64,000 nt of DNA from Lacticaseibacillus kribbianus (GTDB taxonomy: Bacteria > Bacillota > Bacilli > Lactobacillales > Lactobacillaceae): NCBI RefSeq assembly GCF_020180945.1, contig NZ_JAIPUL010000003.1, positions 313,450 to 377,449 of the forward strand. Reading direction: 5' to 3'. Below, one piece after another: positions 8,134-15,831 of this stretch. The notes below the pieces were generated by a model, which saw nothing but the letters and a program-made list of their open reading frames with translations, was not told the DNA's origin and searched no databases. A program made the translations under genes and the position numbers. Positions within the stretch are counted from its first letter, which is position 1; every line of letters begins with the position of its first letter.

Positions 8134-8402
8134 TAGGGCGGAGGTGCGAACGCGCCACTGCGGCAGGCGTAGGGCCGGGGCGGGTCGGCCCGTGAAAGGA
8201 TGAGGATTCCGGGTGACCGCGGGCTTGGCGGGCAGCCGCACTCCTCATCCCGGCAAAATTCGCGCCGGAGCGCGGGGCCGTAGGCAACGGCTCGGCGGGA
8301 ATTTTAGGCTGGAGCCCGGTTTTTGGGCGGAAGCCGGCCGCACAGGTCGACCCGCCCCGGCCCGGAGCCGGAAGCCGTGGCCCGTTCCCGCCGGAGCCCG
8401 GC
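8134..8402 (+). repeat. Family 2 structured element, beta subtype (copy 1)
   Basis: A multi-branched inverted-repeat element. An outer, imperfect stem joins GCGAACGCGCCAC to GTGGCCCGTTCCCGC. An inner 16-base perfect stem pairs 8172-8187 with 8348-8363. Inside are CCCGTGAAA, then a hairpin GGATGAG/CTCATCC carrying the constant loop TGACCGCGGG..TGGCGGGCA, then AAAATTC/GAATTTT, then GGCT/AGCC around GCCC/GGGC, and GGCCGCACAGGTC before the closing arm. No protein-like frame is evident. It ends 40 bases before the nagA promoter. The bases 7974-8133 hold only weak palindromes. Confidence 0.75.
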
Positions 8403-8443
8403 CACCACCCAGCGGAATAATCGCCCGCCACGAGTCGTTGGCC

Positions 8444-8472
8444 TAGACCAATAACCGGGGTTGTGCTACACT
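8444..8472 (+). promoter_or_regulatory. Probable nagA promoter
   Basis: TAGACC (8444-8449) and TACACT (8467-8472) are separated by 17 bases, 43 bases before the nagA start. The match to consensus is moderate. Confidence 0.45.
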
Positions 8473-8514
8473 GGTGTTGGCAACGGATAACAACGATGAT
8501 AAGGAGATCATGTG

Positions 8515-9672
8515 ATGAGCTACTACATTCATGCTGCGAAGTTTTTCCTGAAGAACACCACCGAAAACGACGGCTGGCTTGAGGTTACCGATGAGGGCAA
8601 GTTCGGCGACTTCATTCCGTCTTACGGGCAGAAGCCGGAGGGGGAGATCAAGGATTACGGCAACCAGTGGATCGCCCCAGGCCTGGTTGACACGCACATT
8701 CACGGCTCGCTTGGCCACGACGTCATGGACAACGACTGGGAAGGCATCAACGAGATGTCCGAGGGCCTGCTGAAGACCGGTGTCACCAGCTGGCTGCCGA
8801 CCACGCTGACCGGCCCGTTCGACCAGCTCAACGCCGTCTGCAAGACCATCGGCGAGCACGCCGGTGAGGAAACCGGCGCGAAGATCCAGGGCATTTACTT
8901 CGAAGGCCCGTTCTTCACCGAGGAGCACAAGGGCGCCCAGAACCCGAAGTACTTCCGCGACCCATCGATCGAAGAGTACGACGAGTGGCAAAAGAGCGCC
9001 AAGGGCCTGCTGCAGAAAATGGCCCTGGCACCGGAACGCGACGGCGCCGTTGAGTTCACCAAGCACATGAGCCAGGACGGCAAGGCCGTTGCCCTGGGCC
9101 ACAGTAGCGCGACCTTCGAACAGGCCAAGGCCTGCATCGAGGCCGGGGCCACCGTGTTCTGCCACACCTTCAACGGCATGTCCGGCCTGACCCACCGCGA
9201 ACCCGGCATGGTCGGCGCCGCAATGTTTTTGAACATCGTCGACGACGAGCTGATCTGCGACGGTCACCACGTCCGCCCAGAAGTTGCGGCCTCCCTGATC
9301 CGCGAGAAGACCCCGGAGCACATCGCCCTGATCACCGACTGCATGTCCGCCGGCCTGATGCCTGAAGGCGACTACATGCTCGGCGAATTCCCGGTCATCG
9401 TCAAGGACGGCACCGCCCGCCTCAAGAACGGCGGCAACCTCGCCGGCTCCATCCTGAAGCTCAACGACGCGATCAAGAACGTCGTGGACTGGAACAACAA
9501 CACGCCGGAAGAGGCCATCATGATGGGCTCCTACGTCCCGGCCAAGTCCTCGAAGATCGACGACAAGTGCGGCAGCATCCTGCCGGGCCGCGACGCCGAC
9601 TTCCTGGTTCTGAACAAGGACATGAGCCTGGCCGAAACCTACCTGAACGGCGTTTCCCGCTATCAGGCCTAA
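8515..9672 (+). CDS. nagA: N-acetylglucosamine-6-phosphate deacetylase
   Basis: A 385-residue amidohydrolase that removes acetate from GlcNAc-6-phosphate to give glucosamine-6-phosphate in amino-sugar use and wall recycling. Metal-site motifs are visible: HIHG at 61-64, GIYFEGPF with its glutamate near residue 126, GHSSAT and CHTFNGM with later histidines, and an aspartate in [12 protein letters not shown] 8515 has AAGGAG eight bases upstream. The gene stands alone, without nagB, between a family 2 element and rlmH. Its codon choice looks biased as in well-expressed genes. Confidence 0.95.
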   Translation: MSYYIHAAKFFLKNTTENDGWLEVTDEGKFGDFIPSYGQKPEGEIKDYGNQWIAPGLVDTHIHGSLGHDVMDNDWEGINEMSEGLLKTGVTSWLPTTLTGPFDQLNAVCKTIGEHAGEETGAKIQGIYFEGPFFTEEHKGAQNPKYFRDPSIEEYDEWQKSAKGLLQKMALAPERDGAVEFTKHMSQDGKAVALGHSSATFEQAKACIEAGATVFCHTFNGMSGLTHREPGMVGAAMFLNIVDDELICDGHHVRPEVAASLIREKTPEHIALITDCMSAGLMPEGDYMLGEFPVIVKDGTARLKNGGNLAGSILKLNDAIKNVVDWNNNTPEEAIMMGSYVPAKSSKIDDKCGSILPGRDADFLVLNKDMSLAETYLNGVSRYQA

Positions 9673-9683
9673 CCAGACAGTGG

Positions 9684-9724
9684 GGACCCACTGCTTTTTG
9701 TGAAAAGCGGCGGGTCCTTTTTTG
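9684..9724 (+). terminator. nagA terminator
   Basis: GGACCC/GGGTCC outer and GCTTTT/AAAAGC inner stems, followed by TTTTTTT. A TATAAT box (9726-9731) for rlmH begins two bases later. Confidence 0.9.
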
Positions 9725-9752
9725 CTATAATCAGGACAAAGGGAGTGGTCTG

Positions 9753-10232
9753 TTGAACATCAAAATCGTGGCGGTCGGCAAGCTCAAGGAGAAGTACTTC
9801 AAGGACGGCATCGCCGAGTACGCCAAGCGCCTGAGCAAGTTCGCCAAGTTCAGGCTGGTCGAGGTGCCGGACGAAAAGGCGCCGGAGTCGCTGTCTTCGG
9901 CCGAGATGGCGCAGGTCAAGCAGGTCGAAGGCGAGCGCATCCTGGGCAAGATCCAGGACAAGGAGTGGGTGATCGCACTGGCCATCGAGGGAAAGCAGCG
10001 CAGCTCCGAGGCCTTCGCCAAGGAAATCGCGGACCTCACGACTTACGGCCACTCGGACATCACGTTCGTCATCGGCGGCTCGCTCGGCCTGTCGCCGGAG
10101 GTGATGCAGCGCGCCAACAACACGCTGAGCTTCGGCAAGCTGACGATGCCCCACCAGCTGATGCGGCTGGTGCTGACCGAGCAGATCTACCGGGCGTTCA
10201 TGATCAACATTGGGAGTCCGTACCATAAGTGA
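9753..10232 (+). CDS. rlmH: 23S rRNA pseudouridine1915 N3-methyltransferase
   Basis: The product is 159 residues, the standard RlmH length. It methylates pseudouridine 1915 in helix 69 of 23S rRNA using S-adenosylmethionine. The N-terminus reads [19 protein letters not shown] and the SPOUT knot carries [13 protein letters not shown] and LTEQIYRAF. The start is TTG 9753, supported by GGGAG seven bases upstream and by the family N-terminus. A TATAAT box at 9726 gives it its own promoter. Confidence 0.95.
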   Translation: MNIKIVAVGKLKEKYFKDGIAEYAKRLSKFAKFRLVEVPDEKAPESLSSAEMAQVKQVEGERILGKIQDKEWVIALAIEGKQRSSEAFAKEIADLTTYGHSDITFVIGGSLGLSPEVMQRANNTLSFGKLTMPHQLMRLVLTEQIYRAFMINIGSPYHK

Positions 10233-10243
10233 GGCGGTGCAAG

Positions 10244-10283
10244 AAACACGGGACGTGCCAGTGATCGGCACGTCCCGTGTTTT
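10244..10283 (+). terminator. rlmH terminator, probably bidirectional
   Basis: AAACACGGGACGTGCC pairs with GGCACGTCCCGTGTTT, followed by TTG. It lies between rlmH and the convergent oxidoreductase gene. Confidence 0.85.
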
Positions 10284-10313
10284 GTTGTCACCGATTATTC
10301 AGAACGCGGCCGC

Positions 10314-10904
10314 TCAGTCCGGCTGGCCCGTGCGGTAAAGCTCAGGCAAGTCAGCTAGGAACTGCCGGCGCACCGCATCCGTCGTCAGGTTCACCTCGCC
10401 GAAATGAATCCAGTTCGTCTTCGCCGGCGCGATGCCGAGGTCGGCAAAGACCCGGTTGATCAGGTTGCCCTGGATGGGGTCGCCCGACTCGTGACGAAGG
10501 TAGTCCTTCGTGATGGTCGCCGTCGTGATGACCGCCGCCTTGGTGATGTTCGTCAGCAGGCCGCGCCAGACGGGAGATTTTGCATACGCGAAATTCCTCA
10601 GCATCACCTTGTCGAAGAAGCCCTTGAGCTCAGCGGGAATGTTGTGCCACCAGATCGGGGTGATGACAATCAGCTCGTCGGAGGCTGCGATCAGCTGCTG
10701 GTAGGTTTTGACCAAGGTGTAAGGGGTCTCGCCGCGGCTGTACAGGCGCAGCTCCTCTGCAGAGTAGCGCGGGTCGAACCCGTCGCGGTAGAGGTCGATC
10801 ACGCGGTAGGGCTGGTCGGTTGCGGCGAAGTCTTCCGTCAGACGGGTTAAAATGGCATGGTTGAAGCTCTTGTCGTAGGGGTGAGCGTAGACGATTGTTT
10901 TCAT
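10314..10904 (-). CDS. Flavodoxin-like NAD(P)H-dependent oxidoreductase
   Basis: A 196-residue protein of the MdaB/NQO-like flavodoxin-fold family. It begins MKTIVYAHPYDKSFNHAIL, with the FMN phosphate loop, and contains ITPIWWHNIPAELKGFFDKVM, a family signature. It likely reduces quinones or other electrophiles by two electrons. It is divergent from the HxlR regulator next door, the usual arrangement for redox- or electrophile-sensing HxlR proteins, so control by that regulator is inferred. AAGGAG lies ten bases before ATG 10904. Confidence 0.88.
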   Translation of the reverse strand: MKTIVYAHPYDKSFNHAILTRLTEDFAATDQPYRVIDLYRDGFDPRYSAEELRLYSRGETPYTLVKTYQQLIAASDELIVITPIWWHNIPAELKGFFDKVMLRNFAYAKSPVWRGLLTNITKAAVITTATITKDYLRHESGDPIQGNLINRVFADLGIAPAKTNWIHFGEVNLTTDAVRRQFLADLPELYRTGQPD

Positions 10905-11006
10905 TTTCTTGGCACTCCTTTCTGGCACTGCATCCAGCATATGGTATGCTTAACGCGCAAACAAGTACGGTAATTAAGGTGTGGTACTCACCTGAAGGAG
11001 TGTGTC

Positions 11007-11357
11007 ATGGCGGATATTGATTACATCACCGAGAACCGGCTGGAGGATACGGGCTTTGCCTACACGCTGCGGCTGATCGGCGGCAAGTACAAGATGCAGG
11101 TGCTCTACGCGCTGGCGCTGAACCACGGCCCCATTCGCTACAACGCCCTCAAGCGCCTGCTGACGCCGATCTCGTTCAAGACGCTCACCAATACCTTGCG
11201 CGAGCTCGAGGCCGCCGCATTGATTCGTCGCCAGGAATTCCCGCAGGTGCCGCCCAGGGTGGAGTATTCGCTCTCGCCCCGCGGGGAGTCGCTGATTCCG
11301 GTGCTGGATGGCATCTGCCGCTGGGGGAATCAGCATGCCGCGGAGACGAAGGACTGA
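11007..11357 (+). CDS. HxlR-family transcriptional regulator
   Basis: A 116-residue winged-helix protein with the HxlR core: IGGKYKMQVLYAL, PIRYNALKRLL, ISFKTLTNTLRELEAAALIRR and a wing ending RVEYSLSPRG. There is no cysteine near the N-terminus, so it would not sense thiol stress by the YodB mechanism. The 102-base gap to the divergent oxidoreductase contains GTAC...GTAC (10965 and 10984), a possible operator edge. GAAGGAG precedes the ATG. Confidence 0.9.
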   Translation: MADIDYITENRLEDTGFAYTLRLIGGKYKMQVLYALALNHGPIRYNALKRLLTPISFKTLTNTLRELEAAALIRRQEFPQVPPRVEYSLSPRGESLIPVLDGICRWGNQHAAETKD

Positions 11358-11585
11358 CGAACAACGGTGGGACGATGCGGCTGGCCGTGCATTACCAGTG
11401 TTTGAGTCGTCGAGTTCATTCTATCCGCTGGTCTCCCAGACGGCGAATTGTTGGTCCAACAATACCGACCGAGTGTGTTCGTGGGTGGATGCGTCCCGCC
11501 GCTGGTTTTTTAACGGCGAGTTGTGCCGGATTAGGGTGATGCTGACGCGACACTATCCGTTCCTTTTTGGGAACACACATGATAC
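11358..11585 (+). other. Intergenic, no gene seen
   Basis: About 230 bases of lower G+C between the HxlR gene and the type I toxin-antitoxin locus. Open frames here overlap flanking features and have no ribosome site. The end holds TTCCTT (11559) and TACAAT (11582), spaced 17, which could start the plus-strand antisense RNA. Confidence 0.4.
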
Positions 11586-11589
11586 AATG

Positions 11590-11715
11590 AGAGCATAGAA
11601 AGAGGCCGACATGCGTCAACATGCCGACCCTGCAGACCGTTAAAGACGGTTGGCATTAGTTGATAGCAAGCGAGACCGCTAAACCTCAGCCACGAAGTTT
11701 ACTAGCGGTCTTTTT
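11590..11715 (+). ncRNA. Antisense RNA of a type I toxin-antitoxin locus
   Basis: A roughly 125-base stretch with a TACAAT box just upstream and a terminator at its end. It contains an imperfect hairpin GGCCGACATG/CATGCCGACC and another, ACCGT/ACGGT, and overlaps the last codons of the minus-strand toxin gene. This is the layout of RNAII in Fst/Lpt-like systems, where the antitoxin RNA and toxin mRNA converge on a shared terminator. RNA ends are inferred. Confidence 0.55.
11674..11715 (+). terminator. Shared toxin/antitoxin terminator
   Basis: GACCGCTA-AAC pairs with GTTTACTAGCGGTC, followed by TTTTTG on the plus strand. The toxin stop codon lies in the right arm, so both transcripts share this hairpin. 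Confidence 0.75.
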
Positions 11716-11818
11716 GATTGCCGACAATTGCTTGGATAACGGTGATGACGAGCTCGACGAGTGTTAGAATAAACCCGCCAAACGTGAGCATCAGCATCAG
11801 AGCATCAGCAACGGACAA
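11702..11818 (-). CDS. Holin-like type I toxin peptide (Hol_Tox/Lpt type)
   Basis: A 38-residue peptide starting at TTG 11818, seven bases after GGAGG. It begins SVADALMLMLTFGGFILTL, carries one membrane-spanning segment (about residues 7-32), and ends with the charged tail NQKDR. The ADALMLML-FGGFIL core is characteristic of the putative holin-like toxins of lactobacilli. Such peptides depolarise the membrane when the antisense RNA is lost. The 5' untranslated region repeats AGGTGGTGCCTA and AGGAGGTGCCTT. No competing start fits the spacing as well. Confidence 0.8.
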   Translation of the reverse strand: MSVADALMLMLTFGGFILTLVELVITVIQAIVGNQKDR

Positions 11819-12045
11819 GAAGGCACCTCCTTTCCTGTATAGTTTGGTGATTGTGCATAGGCACCACCTCACAAGGAATTGGATTTACCAACCGTTTTCA
11901 ACTTTCTGCCCGAATATTGTATCATGACAGGCTGAATTGAACATTGCAGTGCTATGATGGTTGTCTAAAGAGTGGGTGACAATGGTGATGCGGCGCGGTC
12001 AGCGACCGCCGCGGCTGAGGCACGCATAGAGATTGTGAGGGTGAC

Positions 12046-12522
12046 GTGGTGAACTTAGATGTGACAATTGAACGAGTCGACGAGCCGCAAGCGCATCCGC
12101 AGATTGTTCAGGGGATTTTGGCCGAGCTGCCCGAGTGGTTTGGCCTGCCGGAATCGACTCAGTCGTATGTTGATGAATCGGCAGAACTGCCGCTTTGGGT
12201 GGCGAAGGCGCAGGGCGCGGCCATCGGCTTCATCGATCTGAACGAGACCAGCCCGGATGTCGCTGAGATCAGTTGCATGGGCGTTTTGAAGCCATTTCAG
12301 CACCTGGGCGTTGGCTCTCAACTGGTGGGCGCACTCACGCGGTTCGCTGAGAGCCGCTACCGGTTCCTTCAGGTTAAGACGGTCGACGAGGGGCATTACA
12401 GCCAGTACGACGACACGATCCGGTTCTACGAGGCCGTGGGTTTCACGCGGCTGGAGGTGTTTCCGAGCTTGTGGGATGAGTGGAACCCGTGCCTCATCCT
12501 AGTCAAGCATCTTGGTGGGTAG
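12046..12522 (+). CDS. GNAT-family N-acetyltransferase
   Basis: A 158-residue acetyltransferase. The acetyl-CoA loop is LKPFQHLGVGSQLVGAL near residues 80-96, and the C-terminal strand carries TIRFYEAVGFTRLEVF. Its N-terminal IVQGILAELPEWFGLPES is typical of a lactobacillar GNAT subgroup. Start is GTG 12046 (or 12049), after GAGG. The substrate is unknown. It is one of four unrelated GNAT genes in the window. Confidence 0.85.
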   Translation: MVNLDVTIERVDEPQAHPQIVQGILAELPEWFGLPESTQSYVDESAELPLWVAKAQGAAIGFIDLNETSPDVAEISCMGVLKPFQHLGVGSQLVGALTRFAESRYRFLQVKTVDEGHYSQYDDTIRFYEAVGFTRLEVFPSLWDEWNPCLILVKHLGG

Positions 12523-12598
12523 CCTGCGGTGTTGTTGAATGACTTGCGATTTCGCTCACGTGCACGTCTGACTTTGCACATCGACTTGGAGGCTCAAA

Positions 12599-13090
12599 AT
12601 GATCATTGCACCACTGACGCAAACCCCGCACCACACCGCCGAACTGGTGGATCTCGTCAACTACTGCCAAAACATTGAGGCTAACCTGGCCATCAAGATG
12701 GCCGAGCAAGACGATATCTTCCAGCTCAACGCCTACTACCGCCGCCCCGGCGGTGAGTTCTGGGGCGCCCTGACCGACGACGGCCGGTTGGTCGGCTGCA
12801 TCGGGCTTTTGCCGCTCGACGACGACACCGCGGTTTTGAAGAAGTTCTTCACCTATCCCGATTTTCGGGGCCGGCCGCACCGCCTGGGGCTGGCGCTGTA
12901 CGACACGTTGCTGACGGCGGCGAAGGCCCGCGGCCTCAAGCGGCTGGTCCTGGACACGCCGGAAAACGAGCACCGCTCGCACAGCTTCTACGAGCGCCAG
13001 GGCTTCACGCGCATCGACCGCGACCAGTTCGGGGTATCTTACGCCTTTCCGGACCGCGACTCGCGGTACTACGAGCTGCGGCTGGAGTAA
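12599..13090 (+). CDS. GNAT-family N-acetyltransferase
   Basis: A 163-residue acetyltransferase with LKKFFTYPDFRGRPHRLGLALYDTLL as the CoA-binding region. The usual R/QxxGxG/A is replaced by RPHRLG. It ends with the NEHRSHSFYERQGFTRI strand. GGAGG precedes the ATG. It sits 76 bases after the previous GNAT, but the two proteins are not alike, so this is not a tandem duplication. Confidence 0.85.
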   Translation: MIIAPLTQTPHHTAELVDLVNYCQNIEANLAIKMAEQDDIFQLNAYYRRPGGEFWGALTDDGRLVGCIGLLPLDDDTAVLKKFFTYPDFRGRPHRLGLALYDTLLTAAKARGLKRLVLDTPENEHRSHSFYERQGFTRIDRDQFGVSYAFPDRDSRYYELRLE

Positions 13091-13199
13091 GCGCGGTCGA
13101 GAGGCGATGACGGGCGTGAGCCGAGGCGATGACTGAAAGCCAGGGCTAACCGGTGCAGCGGCCGCGCGATGTGCGGCGAATCAAGATGGAGGCGCGAGC

Positions 13200-13739
13200 A
13201 TGACAGATTTACGCAAGTTCAAGAGCCGGCGCGACATTCAGGCCGGGTTCATTGCCTGCTTGGGCGACCAACCGTTCGCGGCGGTGACGGTCAACGACAT
13301 CTGCGCCGCGGCACTGGTGGGGCGCAGCACGTTTTACCATCACTACGCCGATAAGTACGCGCTTTTGGCCGAGATGGTCACGGAGCGGGCCGACACGTTC
13401 GACCGGCTGCTGGATTCCCGGGTGGCCGGGGTTGCCGATGACGAGCCGCTGCTGACGCTGTACCGCCAGCTGGAGGGCGACGCCGACGCAATCACCCGCC
13501 TGCTGGCGATTCACGAGCGCGACGGCGACCTCAGGGCCCGCTACCTGACCAGCCTAGCCCGGCATGCCGAAGCACTGTTACCCCAGGTCGCGCTCAGCAT
13601 CCCCAAGGATTTCGCGCTGGAGCTGTACGCCACCACCGCCCTCACGGCCATCAGCTGGTCGCTGCGCCACGGTGAGCCGGCGGCCATCTCGCGGTTCATG
13701 AACCGATTGGTCAAAATGGTCCTCAGTACGTCAGCGTGA
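13200..13739 (+). CDS. TetR-family transcriptional regulator
   Basis: A 179-residue regulator. The HTH covers about residues 8-52 (FAAVTVNDICAAALVGRSTFYHHYADKYALL), followed by an all-helical ligand domain of the DhaS/TetR_C_7 kind. GGAGG lies seven bases before the ATG. Its last 17 bases overlap the end of the convergent metallo-hydrolase gene. No operator could be assigned; the two upstream GNAT genes on the same strand, or the regulator itself, are possible targets. Confidence 0.88.
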   Translation: MTDLRKFKSRRDIQAGFIACLGDQPFAAVTVNDICAAALVGRSTFYHHYADKYALLAEMVTERADTFDRLLDSRVAGVADDEPLLTLYRQLEGDADAITRLLAIHERDGDLRARYLTSLARHAEALLPQVALSIPKDFALELYATTALTAISWSLRHGEPAAISRFMNRLVKMVLSTSA

Positions 13740-14550
13740 TGACGTGCGGGTCGGTGGTGGTGTTGTGGTTGGCCAGTGCCTCGATGCAGTTGGGGTCATG
13801 GGCCATCTCCCGCACCCAGCCCAGGCTGGTGATTGCGGCCTTGCGGTTCGTGCAGATACCGGGCGTCAGCATCTCCTCCCAAGAGCGGTTGGCGTAACCG
13901 ACGTCGGCGGCAAGGAGAACATAGCGGCCATCGCCACCGCGAGCCAGGGTCGCAGACATGCCGGTCGCGTGGCCCGCAGTGTGAACCTGCAGCACCCGGT
14001 CGTCGCCGAACACGTCGTAGGCCTCTCCAGTAGGGCCAACGCGGGCCTGGGCGTAGCGGTAGGTTTGGACGTTGACGCCGCGCCACTCGTGAGGCAAGTA
14101 CACTAGGGGCAGGCGATTGGCGACCCGCCATTCGGGTTCTGATACCAAGATGTGCTTGGCGGCGGCGACGTGCTTCAGGCCGCTGACGTGGTCGCAGTGC
14201 AGGTGGCTCAGCAAGACATAGTCCAGGTCTTGCGGGCGGTAGCCGAGGGCCGCGAGCCGTTCGTCGATGGCCCACCCGGCCGGCAGGTAGGCGGTGTTGA
14301 TCTGAACCTGCGGACCGAGTTCCCGCCAGTTGCTGGTGCGAACCAGCTTGTTCCAGCCGGTGTCGATCAGCACCAGGCCCTTGGGGTGCTCAATCAGGTA
14401 GCTTGAAACCGGCAGCGTCACCTGGTTGGCCTCCGAGCGCACCAGGCCGGTGAAGGCCAGCGGGTTGCGGTACAGCCCGTGGAAGGGCAGCGCCTTGTCC
14501 ACCTTCACCAGTCCGGTGTGTAAAACGTGAATCTTGATTGTGTCAGTCAT
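13723..14550 (-). CDS. Metallo-beta-lactamase-fold hydrolase, N-acyl homoserine lactonase family
   Basis: A 275-residue metallo-hydrolase. The zinc motif HLHCDH is at 116-121, with later ligands in VHTAGHATGM and LLAADVGY. The N-terminal layout (VSSYLIEHPKGLVLIDTGWN) and long insert match the AttM/AiiA-like lactonase group rather than glyoxalase II. Enzymes of this group open lactone rings, but the true substrate in a Gram-positive that makes no acyl-homoserine lactones is open. GGAGG is six bases before ATG 14550. Confidence 0.82.
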   Translation of the reverse strand: MTDTIKIHVLHTGLVKVDKALPFHGLYRNPLAFTGLVRSEANQVTLPVSSYLIEHPKGLVLIDTGWNKLVRTSNWRELGPQVQINTAYLPAGWAIDERLAALGYRPQDLDYVLLSHLHCDHVSGLKHVAAAKHILVSEPEWRVANRLPLVYLPHEWRGVNVQTYRYAQARVGPTGEAYDVFGDDRVLQVHTAGHATGMSATLARGGDGRYVLLAADVGYANRSWEEMLTPGICTNRKAAITSLGWVREMAHDPNCIEALANHNTTTDPHVITLTY

Positions 14551-14747
14551 GATGCGCCTCCATTTGAGTATGGCTTCATCATAGAAAAGTCGGAGGCGGA
14601 TGGGTAGAATTAATCCACACCGGAATGTGCCAAAGTGGACAGACCGGTGGGGCGGTGTCTCGCAAGTGACACATTGCGGTCCAGTTGCGTCAGTTGGGCG
14701 CCGCCCGCTGCATAATTAATCGTTTGTGATTCAATCGGCCAAGTCCT

Positions 14748-14776
14748 TTGATAAAGTGTCCGCGGTTCGCTATAAT
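14748..14776 (+). promoter_or_regulatory. Promoter of the DyP peroxidase gene
   Basis: TTGATA (14748-14753) and a perfect TATAAT (14771-14776) are spaced by 17 bases, the best sigma-A promoter match in the window. The transcript leader is about 25 bases. Confidence 0.85.
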
Positions 14777-14806
14777 GGAATCGGTATCAATAAGGAGGAG
14801 TGTCGA

Positions 14807-15751
14807 ATGCCAATTGACCTGAGAGATGTCCAGGACGTCTACAAGGACGCCGGGGACAACATCATTTTTGCCACCATGGACCTCAACCGAAAGGACCACG
14901 ACGCCGACTTGGCGATGATCCAAGACCTCGCGGAGCGCCTGCCCGCTTTCGAGTCGTCGCTGAACGTCCGCTACCCGGAGGCCGGCCTGGCCGTCGCCTT
15001 CGGGCTGTCGCGCCGAGCCTGGGACTACCTGTTTCCGGCCGGGCCGCGGCCGGCGGAGCTCGAGGAATTCGCGCCGGTGGTGGGGCCCAAGTACACCGCA
15101 CCGGCCACGCCCGCGGACCTGTTTTTCCACATCCGGGCGAAGAACTCGGCGGTGCCGTTCGAGCTGATGAGCCAGGTGATGGACCGCATCAAGGACCAGG
15201 TGACCGTGCTCGACGAGACCCACGGCTTCCGCTACTTCGAGGGCCGCGCGATCATCGGCTTCGTCGACGGCACCGAGAACCCGACGGCGCTGGACACGCC
15301 GGATTACGCCGTGATCGGCGACGAGGACGAACGCTTCATCAACGGCTCCTACGCCTTTGCCCAGCAGTACCACCACGACATGGACGCTTGGAACAAGCTC
15401 AAAACGGAGCAGCAGGAGGCCGCCATCGGCCGCAAGAAGTTCACGGACGTTGAGCTGGAGGACGACGAGAAGGCGCACAACGCCCACAACGTCGTGTCCC
15501 AGGACAACGAGGGCGACGTCGAGCACAAGATCGTGCGGATGAACGTACCGTTCAGCAACCCTGCGGAGGGCCTGCACGGGACCTACTTCATCGGCTACGC
15601 GCGCCACTGGACGGTGACCAAGCGGATGCTTCAGGGGATGTTCGAAAAGTCCGACCGCCTGCTGGACTTCTCGACGCCGGTCAGCGGCGAGCTGTTCTTC
15701 ATCCCGTCGCGCAGCGTGCTGGCCAAGATCGCAGACGGTGAGGCGTTCTAG
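14807..15751 (+). CDS. Dye-decolourising (DyP-type) haem peroxidase
   Basis: A 314-residue cytoplasmic peroxidase with no Tat or Sec signal. The GxxDG motif is GFVDGTENP at 151-159 with distal D154, and the proximal haem ligand is H240 in VEHKIVRMNVPF. It resembles YfeX-like class P enzymes. Lactobacilli generally do not make haem, so activity would need scavenged haem. It is a single gene with a strong promoter and the ribosome site AAGGAGGAG. The stretch 14551-14747 upstream shows nothing else. Confidence 0.92.
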   Translation: MPIDLRDVQDVYKDAGDNIIFATMDLNRKDHDADLAMIQDLAERLPAFESSLNVRYPEAGLAVAFGLSRRAWDYLFPAGPRPAELEEFAPVVGPKYTAPATPADLFFHIRAKNSAVPFELMSQVMDRIKDQVTVLDETHGFRYFEGRAIIGFVDGTENPTALDTPDYAVIGDEDERFINGSYAFAQQYHHDMDAWNKLKTEQQEAAIGRKKFTDVELEDDEKAHNAHNVVSQDNEGDVEHKIVRMNVPFSNPAEGLHGTYFIGYARHWTVTKRMLQGMFEKSDRLLDFSTPVSGELFFIPSRSVLAKIADGEAF

Positions 15752-15778
15752 AGCGCGGAACTGTGAGCGTCACATGTC

Positions 15779-15816
15779 AAAAGGGGGCTGGCCGAGTGAA
15801 GTCCAGCCCCTTTTTG
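15779..15816 (+). terminator. Bidirectional terminator
   Basis: GGGGCTGG pairs with CCAGCCCC. It is flanked by AAAAG on the left and TTTTT on the right, so it can serve both DyP and the convergent aldo/keto reductase. Confidence 0.85.
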
Positions 15817-15831
15817 CGGTGGGCGGCGCGG

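Noticed and set aside
7928-8446. Open frames of 167 and 77 residues across the beta element at 8.1-8.4 kb
   Set aside because: The sequence is explained by inverted repeats; the products are Arg/Pro/Gly-rich, and equivalent frames are not kept in the other copies.
11308-11622. Overlapping 96- and 68-residue frames after the HxlR gene
   Set aside because: One starts inside HxlR without a ribosome site, the other is its antisense; neither has recognisable features.
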